DNA of 64,000 nucleotides from Acidobacteriaceae bacterium. Its GTDB lineage: Bacteria > Acidobacteriota > Terriglobia > Terriglobales > Acidobacteriaceae. The DNA lies in assembly GCA_003151335.1 (NCBI GenBank), contig PLXE01000105.1:1-64000 (forward strand), read 5' to 3'. Under the pieces are notes generated by a model, which was given only the letters and a program-made list of their open reading frames with translations, did no database searches and was not told the origin of the DNA. The translations under genes and the position numbers were made by a program. Of the stretch, positions 24,033 to 34,796 are shown piece by piece (positions within the stretch are counted from its first letter, which is position 1; each line of letters opens with the position of its first letter).

Positions 24033-24929
24033 ATGGAGAGACCCAGCCCAAGCCGCCGCTTCGAAGTTCTGTTCGATAACGCCGAACCGAGCCTCATTTC
24101 GGATGACGCCTACGCGCCCTACGGCAACTTCGGCTTCCCACCTCCTCCCGCCGGCCGCCCCTGGATCTACAGCAACTTCGTGCAGTCGCTTGACGGCATC
24201 ACCACACTACTGGGCAAGCACGGCTCCGGCGGCGAGATCTCGCAGTCGCCGGAAGACCGCTGGCTGATGGACCTGTTGCGCGCTCACGCCGACGGCCTGC
24301 TGATGGGAATGAACACCCTGCTGGAGGAGCAGCGCATTCGCGGGCCCGAGAGCCGGGGCATCGTCTTCCAGGTCGCCGACCCGCAGCTGCGCAAGCTGCG
24401 TGACCGTCTGGGCAAAGGACGCGAGCGCAACATCTTCGTGACGCGCGCGGTTGATCTCGACCTGTCGCGGCACAAAGTTTTCGATGGCGATGTGGTGGAC
24501 GCGGCGATCCTTACTTCTCCAGCCGGGGCTGAACGCTTGCGCGCGCAGGGCCCTCCTCCGCATGTCGCCGTCGTCGCCGCCGGCGAAGGCGAAACCTTTG
24601 ATTTGCCACGCGCCATCGGCAAGCTGCGCGAGGAGCTGGGCGTGAAGTATCTGCTGTGCGAAGGCGGGCCAACTCTCTACGGCAGTCTGGCGCGTGCCGA
24701 TCTGGTGGATGAAAAATTCATGACCGTCTCGCCGATCGAGGTGGGGCAAGTGGTCCCCCCCGAGCAGGAGCGCCTTGCCAGCGAGCAAACCACTTCGCTG
24801 TTGCTACGTCCCACGGTCTTCGGCGGGCCGGGATATACCAGGGACAACTTGACGCGCTGGACTTGGCTGAGTTGCCGTAAGGCCGGTGACCATCTGTTCA
24901 GTCGCTACCGGCGGAAAGGCAGGGGCTAG
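24033..24929 (+). CDS. RibD C-terminal-domain reductase
   Basis: A 298-residue NADPH-dependent reductase of the RibD C-terminal/dihydrofolate-reductase-like fold. The core is recognisable: SNFVQSLDGITT at the substrate site, ADGLLMGMNTLLEE, and the cofactor-binding CEGGPTLYGSL near the C-terminus. Homologs reduce 5-amino-6-ribosylaminouracil phosphate in riboflavin synthesis or related pyrimidines. There is no deaminase domain and no other rib gene nearby, so the actual substrate is uncertain. It lies downstream of the EcsC-like gene and converges on the peroxiredoxin gene with only three bases between stops. Confidence 0.82.
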   Translation: MERPSPSRRFEVLFDNAEPSLISDDAYAPYGNFGFPPPPAGRPWIYSNFVQSLDGITTLLGKHGSGGEISQSPEDRWLMDLLRAHADGLLMGMNTLLEEQRIRGPESRGIVFQVADPQLRKLRDRLGKGRERNIFVTRAVDLDLSRHKVFDGDVVDAAILTSPAGAERLRAQGPPPHVAVVAAGEGETFDLPRAIGKLREELGVKYLLCEGGPTLYGSLARADLVDEKFMTVSPIEVGQVVPPEQERLASEQTTSLLLRPTVFGGPGYTRDNLTRWTWLSCRKAGDHLFSRYRRKGRG

Positions 24930-24932
24930 GGG

Positions 24933-25544
24933 TCAGGGACTCTGCTGCTCATGCGCTCTTGGCTGGCGCAAGCCGAGGTGCAGCGCGTTGCGGATGGCGC
25001 GCAAGAACGTGGCCAGGTTGGGAATCAGATGCTTGCGGCGTGTTGGCATTGTGTCCTTCTGTCCCTGTAGCATTTTCACAATCTCCGCCGCCGGAACCCG
25101 AGCGCTAACCCCGTCCACCGAGACGAAGCGCACACTGCGATCGGGCGCCAGGATGAATACCGCTGGCTTGGCAATGCCTCCCTTTTCGTTCGGGTTGTAA
25201 ATGTCCCATTCCTGCACGACGCGGCGCTCCCTGTCGGACAGGATGGGGAACGGCAGCCGAAGTTGCCGCCGCACCGCCTCCGACTTCTCCGGGGCATCCA
25301 CGGAAACAGCCACCAGGCTGGCTCCGGCCTCACGAATAGCTTGGTGCTGCTCGCGATAATCCGCCAACTGGCGAAGACAAAACGGTCACCAATGGCCGCG
25401 ATAGAACAGCAGAACCAGCGGACCGCCGACCGCCATATCCGATAACCGCAGTGCCCCGCCGGTGGAGTCTGGAAGCTCAAAATCCGGTGCTTGCTGACCC
25501 ATTTGGGGCAGTCTACCGTGCCTTGGCGGCGTTGGAGTCGTCAT
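24933..25544 (-). CDS. Peroxiredoxin-like protein with in-frame UGA, probable selenoprotein
   Basis: One continuous frame of 203 residues containing a single TGA at codon 53 (25386-25388). The sequence around it is FYRGHW-TGA-PFC, exactly where AhpC/TSA-type (PRX-like 2) thioredoxin-fold proteins have a CPxC redox motif. C56 is the resolving position. Downstream the frame continues in register with normal family features (LVAVSVDAPEKSEA, FPILSDRERRV). The 6-bp stem and AGUU loop beginning 10 bases after the TGA match the general form of bacterial SECIS elements. I therefore read codon 53 as selenocysteine. The alternative is a Cys-to-stop nonsense mutation. It follows the M28 peptidase gene by 71 bp. 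Start ATG 25544 or 25502. Confidence 0.72.
25360..25375 (-). promoter_or_regulatory. Candidate bacterial SECIS hairpin
   Basis: On the coding strand TTCGCC-AGTT-GGCGGA folds into a 6-bp stem (one G-U pair) with a 4-base loop that has G at its second position. The loop begins 16 bases after the in-frame TGA. Distance, stem length and loop G fit the general description of bacterial selenocysteine insertion elements. Confidence 0.6.
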
Positions 25545-25614
25545 GGGTATCGCTTCTATGGATTCCCGATCGCCCGCGCAGGATTCAGGGTCCGACGTCG
25601 CCGGGAGCGATGCT

Positions 25615-27882
25615 TTACTTCGCTCTCTCCAGCAATTCCGCGGCGCGGTTGATGGCATCCGTCAGCAATTGCAACTGCTGCTGCATGGTCGGCAGGTCTT
25701 TCTTGTCGATGGCCTCATTCACTCCCGGAATGACCACCGCGGCATACCCGGTATATTCGCCCGGCGCATAGATCGCATGTCTGAACCACGGACGGTCGGG
25801 CAGACCGTCGATGAGGAATGCACGTTCGGTGTTGCGCAGAATCAGGTTCATGCCTCCTGGATCTCCCAGCGGCTTGTTCTGCAATTGCAACACGGCGGCC
25901 CCGGCTTTCTCCAAGCGCGCCGCCGCTTTCGAAGCTTCGGCAAACGACGGCGCCTGTTCGCCGAAAGCCCTCTTTGCCTTGGGCTCGGCAGCCTTCAAGT
26001 AGTCTGCAATCTCTTTGCCGTAGTCCTGAAAATTGAAAGGCAACACGTCGGCGGAGGCGATGCGCATAACTTCCAGTCCATAGACACGCGCCATCTGCTG
26101 CTCATAGACAAATGTGGGATCGCCAAACTTGGTGAACCAGGCGAAGTTGTCGAAGGCCGAATGATAGACACCGTATGGCCCGCGCGAGCCAATGTCGGCG
26201 GAAGGCACACCCAGGTGCTGCAGGAAGGCGGTGTAGTCGGAACCGCTGCCGAGATTGCCGACGCGAACATCGTGCTGCACCGGGGCTGCCGGTTCGGCTG
26301 CCGGAGCACTCGAGGATTCAGGCTCCGGCGGCTTGCGACGCTCCTGCTCTTTCTTCTCAGCGGTGGCCTTCCACTGATCGTAAACGCTGCCGCCTTTCGG
26401 ACTGGGCACGGACTTGGCCACCTCGCGCAGGTACTGCTTCAAACTTGGCACCGACGAAGCGCCGAAGTCGGGACCGGCAACGGCCACGTCCATGTTGAAG
26501 TAGGCGACGGCCCGGCTGAGTTCCTTGGCGTGCTGCTCGGCAAACTCGGTTGAGCCGATCAGGCCCTCCTCCTCCGCATCCCAACTGGCGAAAACGATGG
26601 TGCGCTTGGGCCGCCATCCGGTCTTGAGCAACTGCCCCACCCCGTGCACCGCTTCCAATTGCGCGGCGGTGCCGCTGCTGGGATCTACCGCGCCGTACAC
26701 CCAGGCATCGCGATGATTGCCCGTGACGACCCACTCGTCGGGAAGCCGCGATCCGCGCACCATGCCGATCACGTCGTAGATGGTGACGAACTGATAGTCC
26801 TGCTTCAGCGCCATGTGAACCTTCACCGGCCCCGGGCCGACGTGATAGGTGAAGGGCAACGCACCCTGCCATTCGCGCGGCGACTCCGGGCCGCCCAGGT
26901 TGGCCAGGATGGGCGTGGCGTCGGCATAGGAGAGCGGAGTGGTCGGGACCTTCGGCATGTCGGTGGCGCTCTCGGGCGCGATGCGCTTGCTGTCGGGCAG
27001 ATCGGGCACCGAGGCAATCCCCGGCGTGGTGGGATCGCCGGGATAGCGGAACAGGTATTGGATGGAACCGCGCTGCACCGCGGTATCGGGGCGCCACGGC
27101 CCCTTGGGATACTTGTCGCCCTTGAAATAGCCGTCGTCCCAGGGATCGGAGTAGATGATGACGCCCGCCGCTCCGTACTGCTCCGCGACAAAGGTTTTCA
27201 CCCCGCGAAAGTTCTCTCCGTAGCGAACGATGACGATCTTGCCCTTCACCTCAACGCCCATCTCCTGCAGCTTCTTGAAGTCCTCCAGACGGCCATAGTT
27301 GGCGTACACGACATCGGCGGTGACGTCGCCCGACGGCGAGAATGCGTTGTACGCCGGCAGAATGCGCGGGTCGTCCTGGAAGGGATCGTCGCTGACATGC
27401 TCGGGCGATGGGCCGATCATGGTGACACCCTTGGGCGCAACCACCTCGACCTTGATGTCGAGAGGCAAATTCATCCAGACCTTGTACTGCTGGATGTAGG
27501 CATCCAGCCCGGCGGCCTTGTATTTCTCCAAAACGTACTCCGCCGTCTTCAGGTCTTCGGGCGATCCCGCAACGTGGGGCGCGGAGGTCAGAAATTGCAG
27601 ATGCTCCCTGGCCAACTGCGGGTCGGGCACCGCCAGAAATGTCTTCTCCGCTTTCAACTCAGGGCCGGGATCACGAAATCCGAATATCGCGGTAGGCGGT
27701 GTGAATGGCCCAGCCTGAGATTTCTCCTGAGTGGGAACCAGCGGTGAATAGAAGAGAGCACAACCGAGCACAGCGATGCAGAAACGGATCAAATCGATAC
27801 CCTCGAAGGAATTGTAGCGGGCTTTCGACATCGATGAGAGATCGTAGATGGTTCCATTCTGGGAAAACTCGGAGATGCTCAT
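25615..27882 (-). CDS. M28 metallopeptidase (glutamate carboxypeptidase II-like)
   Basis: A 755-residue exported zinc peptidase with the GCPII layout: signal or anchor near the N-terminus, a catalytic domain interrupted by a PA domain (about 160-310), and a C-terminal transferrin-receptor-like dimerisation domain. Zinc ligands and catalytic residues are visible in TGNHRDAWVYGAVDPSSG, WDAEEEGLIGS (catalytic Glu, zinc Glu), YFNMDVAV and YHSAFDNF. Such enzymes remove C-terminal acidic or other residues from peptides. An ATG at 27831 is an alternative start that would give a more typical signal peptide. It is divergent from the PEP-CTERM gene (60 bp) and upstream of the peroxiredoxin gene. Confidence 0.9.
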   Translation of the reverse strand: MSISEFSQNGTIYDLSSMSKARYNSFEGIDLIRFCIAVLGCALFYSPLVPTQEKSQAGPFTPPTAIFGFRDPGPELKAEKTFLAVPDPQLAREHLQFLTSAPHVAGSPEDLKTAEYVLEKYKAAGLDAYIQQYKVWMNLPLDIKVEVVAPKGVTMIGPSPEHVSDDPFQDDPRILPAYNAFSPSGDVTADVVYANYGRLEDFKKLQEMGVEVKGKIVIVRYGENFRGVKTFVAEQYGAAGVIIYSDPWDDGYFKGDKYPKGPWRPDTAVQRGSIQYLFRYPGDPTTPGIASVPDLPDSKRIAPESATDMPKVPTTPLSYADATPILANLGGPESPREWQGALPFTYHVGPGPVKVHMALKQDYQFVTIYDVIGMVRGSRLPDEWVVTGNHRDAWVYGAVDPSSGTAAQLEAVHGVGQLLKTGWRPKRTIVFASWDAEEEGLIGSTEFAEQHAKELSRAVAYFNMDVAVAGPDFGASSVPSLKQYLREVAKSVPSPKGGSVYDQWKATAEKKEQERRKPPEPESSSAPAAEPAAPVQHDVRVGNLGSGSDYTAFLQHLGVPSADIGSRGPYGVYHSAFDNFAWFTKFGDPTFVYEQQMARVYGLEVMRIASADVLPFNFQDYGKEIADYLKAAEPKAKRAFGEQAPSFAEASKAAARLEKAGAAVLQLQNKPLGDPGGMNLILRNTERAFLIDGLPDRPWFRHAIYAPGEYTGYAAVVIPGVNEAIDKKDLPTMQQQLQLLTDAINRAAELLERAK

Positions 27883-27942
27883 CACTTTGGCGCCACTCTT
27901 TTCAGCCAGACCGTGGTAAATTCCTGCTGAACGGAGTTGAAC

Positions 27943-28596
27943 ATGAAGAGCAGACTTACGTCGTTACTTATTACGTTGGTACTCTCCGTGATGCTGCCCA
28001 TCGCCGCCAGGGCGAGCACCGTGTACGACAATGAAGCAGACTTTTTTGCTGCTATCGGCACCAAGATTACCGACAACTACACCAACCCGGGATACGTATT
28101 CGTGCAGACAGATGCGCAAATGACGAGCGTGTTAGGCGAGACGCGTTACGAGTCCACTACATTCCCGAATAACGATATCGTTTTCCAGAATGGGCAGCAA
28201 TACAATTACTGCGCAGGTTGCAATGGAGGCTTCAACCTGTATTTCACCTCTACGAGTCTGGGGACTTCCAAGGGTGTTTACGGTGTCGGATTTCTGGTTA
28301 CAATCAACGACGGCTCCCTGTTAGCCTATGACTTGATCACCTTTGGGGACGGAAGCACGGACCTGCTCCCAATGCCGACCCAGGGCTACTTCGGGATTAC
28401 CTCCGACAAGTTAATTGCAGAGATGCAGATGGTTGACTTGAATGGCCAGATTCCGCCCGGCGATGGTAGCTGGAACCTTGCTATCACCGATCTGACAATA
28501 GGAGCCTCACCGATCCCGGAGCCAGGCAGCATCCTTTTGCTGGGTAGCGGGTTCGTGGGAATGGTAGCGGCACTTCGCAAGAAACTGGTGAGCTAG
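27943..28596 (+). CDS. PEP-CTERM sorting-domain protein
   Basis: A 217-residue secreted protein. It has a signal peptide (SLLITLVLSVMLPIAARA), a globular region with a YCAGCNGG cysteine pair, and a C-terminal PEP-CTERM tripartite signal: PEPG, a hydrophobic helix (SILLLGSGFVGMVAAL) and RKK. Family knowledge says these tails are processed by exosortase and the proteins often end up in exopolysaccharide. The ATG at 27943 follows CGGAG by six bases. No exosortase gene is in the window. A strong hairpin at 28615-28639 probably ends its transcript. Confidence 0.88.
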   Translation: MKSRLTSLLITLVLSVMLPIAARASTVYDNEADFFAAIGTKITDNYTNPGYVFVQTDAQMTSVLGETRYESTTFPNNDIVFQNGQQYNYCAGCNGGFNLYFTSTSLGTSKGVYGVGFLVTINDGSLLAYDLITFGDGSTDLLPMPTQGYFGITSDKLIAEMQMVDLNGQIPPGDGSWNLAITDLTIGASPIPEPGSILLLGSGFVGMVAALRKKLVS

Positions 28597-28614
28597 ATTG
28601 CAATGTGAGTTGCA

Positions 28615-28639
28615 ACGCCAGGGCTATGCGCTCTGGCGT
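28615..28639 (+). terminator. Hairpin terminator of the PEP-CTERM gene
   Basis: ACGCCAGGGC and GCTCTGGCGT pair at nine of ten positions around a 5-base loop, 18 bp after the stop, followed by a short T-rich stretch. Confidence 0.6.
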
Positions 28640-28892
28640 TTACTCATATTAGGCTGCAAATGCCGAATGTGTGTCGCAGTAAGGCGGGACTCCAATGTCG
28701 CACGGGCATGCGCCCAGCCAGCTACACCGCCGGACTGGGCTGCGGCTGTGCTGGGGAAACTGGCGGCGCAGTTGCGGCGGCGAGATCAGTCACCGCAGCG
28801 GCGGCATCCACCGCAGGAATGCTAAGCAAGGTCCGCAACTCCGGCAGAGCGGCACGCATGGCGGCCTCGCCGGCGGGATGATGCCGCAAAGT

Positions 28893-28908
28893 GCGGGCTG
28901 AAGCCCGC
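28893..28908. repeat. REP-like palindrome (GCGGGCTGAAGCCCGC)
   Basis: Perfect stem around a CTGAAG centre; member of a family with variable stems and a constant CTRAAG core found five times in the window. Confidence 0.65.
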
Positions 28909-28940
28909 TCCTAATGACAAAAATAAAGGGGGCTCACAAC

Positions 28941-28969
28941 GGCGCACCTAAAGGTGCGCCCCTTCAAAG
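28941..28969. repeat. REP-like palindrome with CCCTTCAAAG tail
   Basis: GGCGCACCTAAAGGTGCGCC followed by CCTTCAAAG. The same tail follows the palindromes at 47742-47770 and, inverted, 47569-47597. Confidence 0.75.
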
Positions 28970-29039
28970 CTGGACTTTTCGGTACCTCCTGAAGCCGAAT
29001 TCATGAGATAGCTTCTGGCTTCTGGCTACTGACTGCTGA

Positions 29040-31091
<2,052 letters not shown>

Positions 31092-31122
31092 TCAGTAGCC
31101 GGTAGTAGCAACTGACTACTGG

Positions 31123-31758
31123 CTACTGGCGACTGCTGTCCATTCCTGCTCGCACAATCGCCTTGGCCTGATTCGCGGATTCGAAGATGTGCGCCTCCAT
31201 GCCTAGATCGCGAGCGGCTTCGACATTATTGGCGCGGTCGTCGAAGAAGAGCGTCCTCTCTGCACGGCAGCCCAGAGCGTCAAGGCAAGCGAGGTAGATG
31301 GCCGGATCAGGCTTCAGGATGCCCAGCTCGCACGACCAGATCTTCACCTCGAATTCACCAAGCCAACTGAATTTGCGCACCTCGGCCAGCAGGTCGTGAG
31401 GAATATTGGAGAGGATGGCGGTCCGCACCCCGTTTGCCTTGATTTCGCGCGCCAGCGCGAGCGCCTCGGGATTGACGCGCAGCCACATCAGCGTTTCCAT
31501 CCCGGCGATGCGCTCCACTTGCGCGGGCCGGAGCTCAACACCGGCGGCATCGGCGAAAGCCCGCCAGTGTTGCCGGAAATCGGCGCGGCCAGCATCGTAG
31601 TCAAGGCGCGTGGTGGAGTAGATCTCAAAGAAGGGCGGCTCGGTGATGCCAACCAGCGCCGCAAATTCCTGCAACTCAGCCTCCGAAGGCGCGAGGCTCA
31701 ACACCCGGCCATAGTCGAAGATGACAGCATCCCAGCGGCTCGATGGCATTGCTTCCAT
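31123..31758 (-). CDS. HAD-superfamily hydrolase (subfamily IA)
   Basis: A 211-residue HAD hydrolase. Motif I is FDYGRVL, so the second Asp of the usual DxD is Gly, as in YihX-like or epoxide-hydrolase-like HADs; the general acid may be altered. Motif II is AILSNI, motif III the Lys in GILKPDPAIY, motif IV FFDDRANN. The cap is small and helical. Likely a phosphatase on a small sugar or nucleotide phosphate; the substrate is unknown. It is divergent from the DUF302 gene and convergent with ligA, with a repeat-rich 31-bp gap. Confidence 0.85.
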   Translation of the reverse strand: MEAMPSSRWDAVIFDYGRVLSLAPSEAELQEFAALVGITEPPFFEIYSTTRLDYDAGRADFRQHWRAFADAAGVELRPAQVERIAGMETLMWLRVNPEALALAREIKANGVRTAILSNIPHDLLAEVRKFSWLGEFEVKIWSCELGILKPDPAIYLACLDALGCRAERTLFFDDRANNVEAARDLGMEAHIFESANQAKAIVRAGMDSSRQ

Positions 31759-31865
31759 TCTTACACGGAGAGAGTGTTCCCAAGCAAGGCTTGCTGACAG
31801 CGATTACCGGCCTCCATAATGGTTCCGCCGCGCGAAGGCAACAGCAACGAAACAGGGGAGTCGAT

Positions 31866-32261
31866 ATGAGTGTGAATGCGCAGAACGGGCTCATCCATCT
31901 GGCGAGTCGACACAGCGTTGAAGAAACCATGCAGCGCCTCGAAACGCTGCTCCATGAGCGCGGCGTCACTATCTTCGCGCGCATCGATCACAGCGGCGAG
32001 GCCGCGAAGGTTGGGCTCGCCATGCGGCCTACCAAGCTGCTCATCTTCGGCAGTCCGAAGGGCGGAACACCGTTGATGCAGGCCGCCCCCAGTGTTGCGA
32101 TCGATCTGCCACTGAAAGCGTTGTTCTGGCAGGACGAGGAGGGGAAGGTTTGGCTCACCTACAACGATCCTGCGTACTTACAGCAGCGCCACAATTTTCC
32201 TGCGGAGCTGCTTCCCAACATCGCAGGGGTGAGTGCGCTGTTCGGGAAAGCGGTGGAATGA
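31866..32261 (+). CDS. DUF302 family protein
   Basis: A 131-residue soluble protein of the DUF302 family. The typical pattern is present: SVEETMQRLETLLHERGVTIFARIDH, and later LLIFGSPKGGTPLM and DLPLKALFWQDEEGKVW (given in pieces as seen at about 13-38, 53-66 and 77-93). The family has a known fold but no settled function. The ATG at 31866 follows GGGAG by six bases and is clearly better than the upstream-open frame. It is divergent from the HAD gene. Confidence 0.86.
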   Translation: MSVNAQNGLIHLASRHSVEETMQRLETLLHERGVTIFARIDHSGEAAKVGLAMRPTKLLIFGSPKGGTPLMQAAPSVAIDLPLKALFWQDEEGKVWLTYNDPAYLQQRHNFPAELLPNIAGVSALFGKAVE

Positions 32262-32321
32262 CGCAAGCAGAGTCGCGGCCAAGCACGCTCCTGACCGCCC
32301 GAACATCGCTGGTGAAGCGAT

Positions 32322-33443
32322 CTAACCGGCACGCAGCAGCATCAGCGTAACGTCATCGTGCTGCGGGGCGTTGGCGACGAATCGATCGAGGTCGCTCAGG
32401 ATGGAATTCAGCAATGCGGCGGGGGCATACGTCAAACCAGCCTGTAGCACTCCGAATAAGCGGGCCTCACCATACTCCTCTTGCTGCTGGTTCTCCGCTT
32501 CAACCACGCCGTCGGTGAAGATCACCAGCCAATCGCCAGACTGCAGAGTCACCGAGCCTGACTCATAAGAAGCATCTTCCAGAATGCCGAGCGGCACGCC
32601 GCCAATCTGCAAGCGCTCTACGCTGCCGGTCTGTCGCCGCAGTATGGGATTGTTATGGCCGGCATTGACGTAGCTCAAGGTCCGCAACCCCGGATCGTAT
32701 TCGGCGATAAACGTAGTGGTGAAACGACGGCCGTTCTGGCTGTTGCTGCAGGCATACCCATTCATGCGGCCCACCAGTTCGACCAGCGGGCCCGGCGTTG
32801 TGGAAAGTGTCTTCAGGCTGGCTTGAAAAGTTGCCATAAGCATGGCGGCCGGGATGCTTTTCCCGGCCACATCAGCCACTGCAATCAGGAATGTCTTGCC
32901 GGACGAAGCTGAACCGGGGCGCGCGAAGACATCGTAGTAGTCGCCGGCCACGGTATTCGCCGGACGGGTGGCAAATGCGATCTCGAGGCCGGGCACGGCG
33001 GGAGGACTCGCCGGCAGCAGCCACGCCTGGATTTCTTTCGCGATCTGGAGATCGCGCTTCATGACTACCCGGTCGGCGACTTCCAGAATCACCAGGACCA
33101 GCAGCAACAGGCCGCCCCAAAAGGAACTGCCGAACCAGAGGGCGTGCACTTCCCCAGTGTTGCCCCGCCCGGAACCTCCTATATCCGTAAAGAGGAAGAA
33201 CAGCGCAAGCAATAGCAGGACGCGGCGCGCCGGAGTCAATTTCTCCAGCATCGCCCAGAAAAACTGGCGCGCGACATTGAAGAAGTGTTTGCGCTTGGAT
33301 ACTCCCGCGGTGCGAGTGGAATCTACGTCCTGGGAGTAGAGGCGATAACTGGAACGAGCGTCGGCCTGGAACTGATTCCAGAGCTCGTTCAGCTTCATGC
33401 CGTCGGTGACGCGCTGCCAAAACTTCTTGAGGCCCGCCATCAC
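32322..33443 (-). CDS. SpoIIE/RsbU-like PP2C serine phosphatase
   Basis: A 373-residue protein with two membrane segments (about residues 70-125) and a C-terminal PP2C-type SpoIIE phosphatase domain. Metal-binding motifs are visible: AGDYYDVF, IAVADVAGKSIPAAMLM and LVIFTDGVVEAEN. Relatives dephosphorylate anti-sigma-factor antagonists in partner-switching cascades. There is no PAS, GAF or receiver domain, so the membrane region may be the sensor. The frame begins GTG-ATG at 33443, with GGAG eight bases before the GTG. No anti-sigma or antagonist gene is adjacent. Confidence 0.88.
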   Translation of the reverse strand: MMAGLKKFWQRVTDGMKLNELWNQFQADARSSYRLYSQDVDSTRTAGVSKRKHFFNVARQFFWAMLEKLTPARRVLLLLALFFLFTDIGGSGRGNTGEVHALWFGSSFWGGLLLLVLVILEVADRVVMKRDLQIAKEIQAWLLPASPPAVPGLEIAFATRPANTVAGDYYDVFARPGSASSGKTFLIAVADVAGKSIPAAMLMATFQASLKTLSTTPGPLVELVGRMNGYACSNSQNGRRFTTTFIAEYDPGLRTLSYVNAGHNNPILRRQTGSVERLQIGGVPLGILEDASYESGSVTLQSGDWLVIFTDGVVEAENQQQEEYGEARLFGVLQAGLTYAPAALLNSILSDLDRFVANAPQHDDVTLMLLRAG

Positions 33444-33586
33444 CGGCTCAACTCCCGCGGTAGATTTCTCCTGCGCGATGGCACAGAACCGGCGCGTTGG
33501 TCGTTCCAGTTCATTCTGTCCATCAGGATTCTAGAAGATGAGACCTCAGGCGAAGAACCATAAAGATTCATCCTGCGGCAAGCCGG

Positions 33587-33889
33587 TCACTGCCGGGTTT
33601 CGGGTTTCACCTGTTCATCGAGAAAGGCCACCGACTGGACCCCCGAGACTTCAAAGCGCTTGCGGCAGCGAATGTTCTTGCAGGCGACCAAGTCGTCGCG
33701 CCGGACCATGTAGGAGCGGGCTTTGGCAAATTTCGCACGGTCACGTTCGTCCGCCCGCGGAGGCAGTTGGCGCTTCTTAGTACGGACGAACCAGCCCAAA
33801 TCGTATTCGGCGGACTGATGGCAATGAGGGCAGTTTAAGGTCGCTTTCCTGGTCTCTTGCCGCTCGTCATACAGCTCGCGCTCGTCCAT
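33587..33889 (-). CDS. Small zinc-ribbon-like protein
   Basis: A 100-residue hydrophilic protein. CPHC near residue 20 and CKNIRC near residue 70 could form one zinc-binding ribbon split by a basic helical insert (LPPRADERDRAKFAKARSY). The GGAGGA ribosome-binding site six bases before the ATG supports expression. I do not recognise a named family. It lies upstream of the phosphatase gene on the same strand, about 145 bp away. Confidence 0.65.
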   Translation of the reverse strand: MDERELYDERQETRKATLNCPHCHQSAEYDLGWFVRTKKRQLPPRADERDRAKFAKARSYMVRRDDLVACKNIRCRKRFEVSGVQSVAFLDEQVKPETRQ

Positions 33890-34338
33890 CAGGTTCCTCC
33901 GCGTGGGCCATCACAGAGCATGGCTCAACCCAGCCATAATATTAGAACACAACCGCCGCTTCGAGGATGTGATACGAGGTGCAGCTTTGCGCAGGACTGT
34001 AGCGGGTCACCGATTTTCGCTCTAGGAACCAAGACCCCAGCGGAGAGTGTCCGCTGGGTCCGCCTGCCTTTGCTGGAAAACCCTGCGGCAGGTGCGTGGG
34101 GTAAGGAGGAGAATGGTCACCTGCGTCGCTTCGCCGCCGATACAGTTTCTTATCTGGGCGGCCGGGTTTCACTGCCATTGCTAAAGACAGAGTGCCATCT
34201 GCGCTCGGTCTGAACATCCCCCAAGGCGGTATTTGTCCTGCCGCTTTCGTCGTATCGGAAACTGGCTGAGCAGTTCGTCCCAATCGCTGCTTCAACCGCC
34301 GGGAACGGTGCTATCCTACGCGCAAGGAGGGCTTGTTT
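33890..34338. other. Gene-free stretch with strong hairpins
   Basis: About 450 bp without a supported gene. A hairpin at 34034-34059 (10 bp around GAGTG) and a second stem (34060-34068 with 34087-34095) follow each other closely, and CGCAGG near 33988 can pair with CCTGCG near 34122. This could be a structured RNA such as a 6S-like RNA, but no family signature is certain. The promoter of the 34339 gene should also be here. Confidence 0.35.
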
Positions 34339-34683
34339 ATGGCTCGCGTCACGCTGTGCTTCATCCTGCTAGCCGCTGCCCTCGGCCACGCCAGTCCGCC
34401 GCCGGCTACACCTGACAGCTCGGTCATGAGCTCGAATCTCGCGGGGCTCAACTCGGCGATGGCAACAGTCAGCGGACAGCGATCGTTGGTAGCGACCGAA
34501 TCGCCGCGTGACATCGCGCGCGCCGGCGCCAACCAAGGAATCTGCTACAAAATTCGCGCTTACATTTTCAAGCGCGATGACGACCATGCGCCTCAGTTTG
34601 TCAGGAGCACGACCTGCGGCCCAGGTCAGCCCCGCGCCAAAGACGCTGTCTGGCCGAAGGCGCGATTCGTCCCGGCCAATTGA
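34339..34683 (+). CDS. Small secreted protein of unknown function
   Basis: A 114-residue protein with a signal peptide (VTLCFILLAAALGHA) followed by a Ser/Pro-rich region and a short C-terminal domain with two cysteines (GICYKIRAYIF and STTCGPGQ) that may form a disulphide. AAGGAGG eight bases before the ATG is a near-perfect ribosome-binding site. No family is recognised; the domain is too short for fold assignment. It converges on citF. Confidence 0.65.
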   Translation: MARVTLCFILLAAALGHASPPPATPDSSVMSSNLAGLNSAMATVSGQRSLVATESPRDIARAGANQGICYKIRAYIFKRDDDHAPQFVRSTTCGPGQPRAKDAVWPKARFVPAN

Positions 34684-34796
34684 GATGTGAAGAGGTGGCC
34701 TAAGGACACACTCCGGAAGATGTGAAGGAGTGGGTTACGCCGTTCCGCGCTGCCGTGCGCGAGCAAGTTGCAGCAAACCGCACGACTACCAATACA

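Noticed and set aside
24933-25367. Peroxiredoxin C-terminal part as a separate gene, or the pair as a frameshifted pseudogene
   Set aside because: Both parts are in the same frame, separated only by one TGA at the expected Cys codon; no indel is needed. Selenocysteine or a simple nonsense mutation explains it better.
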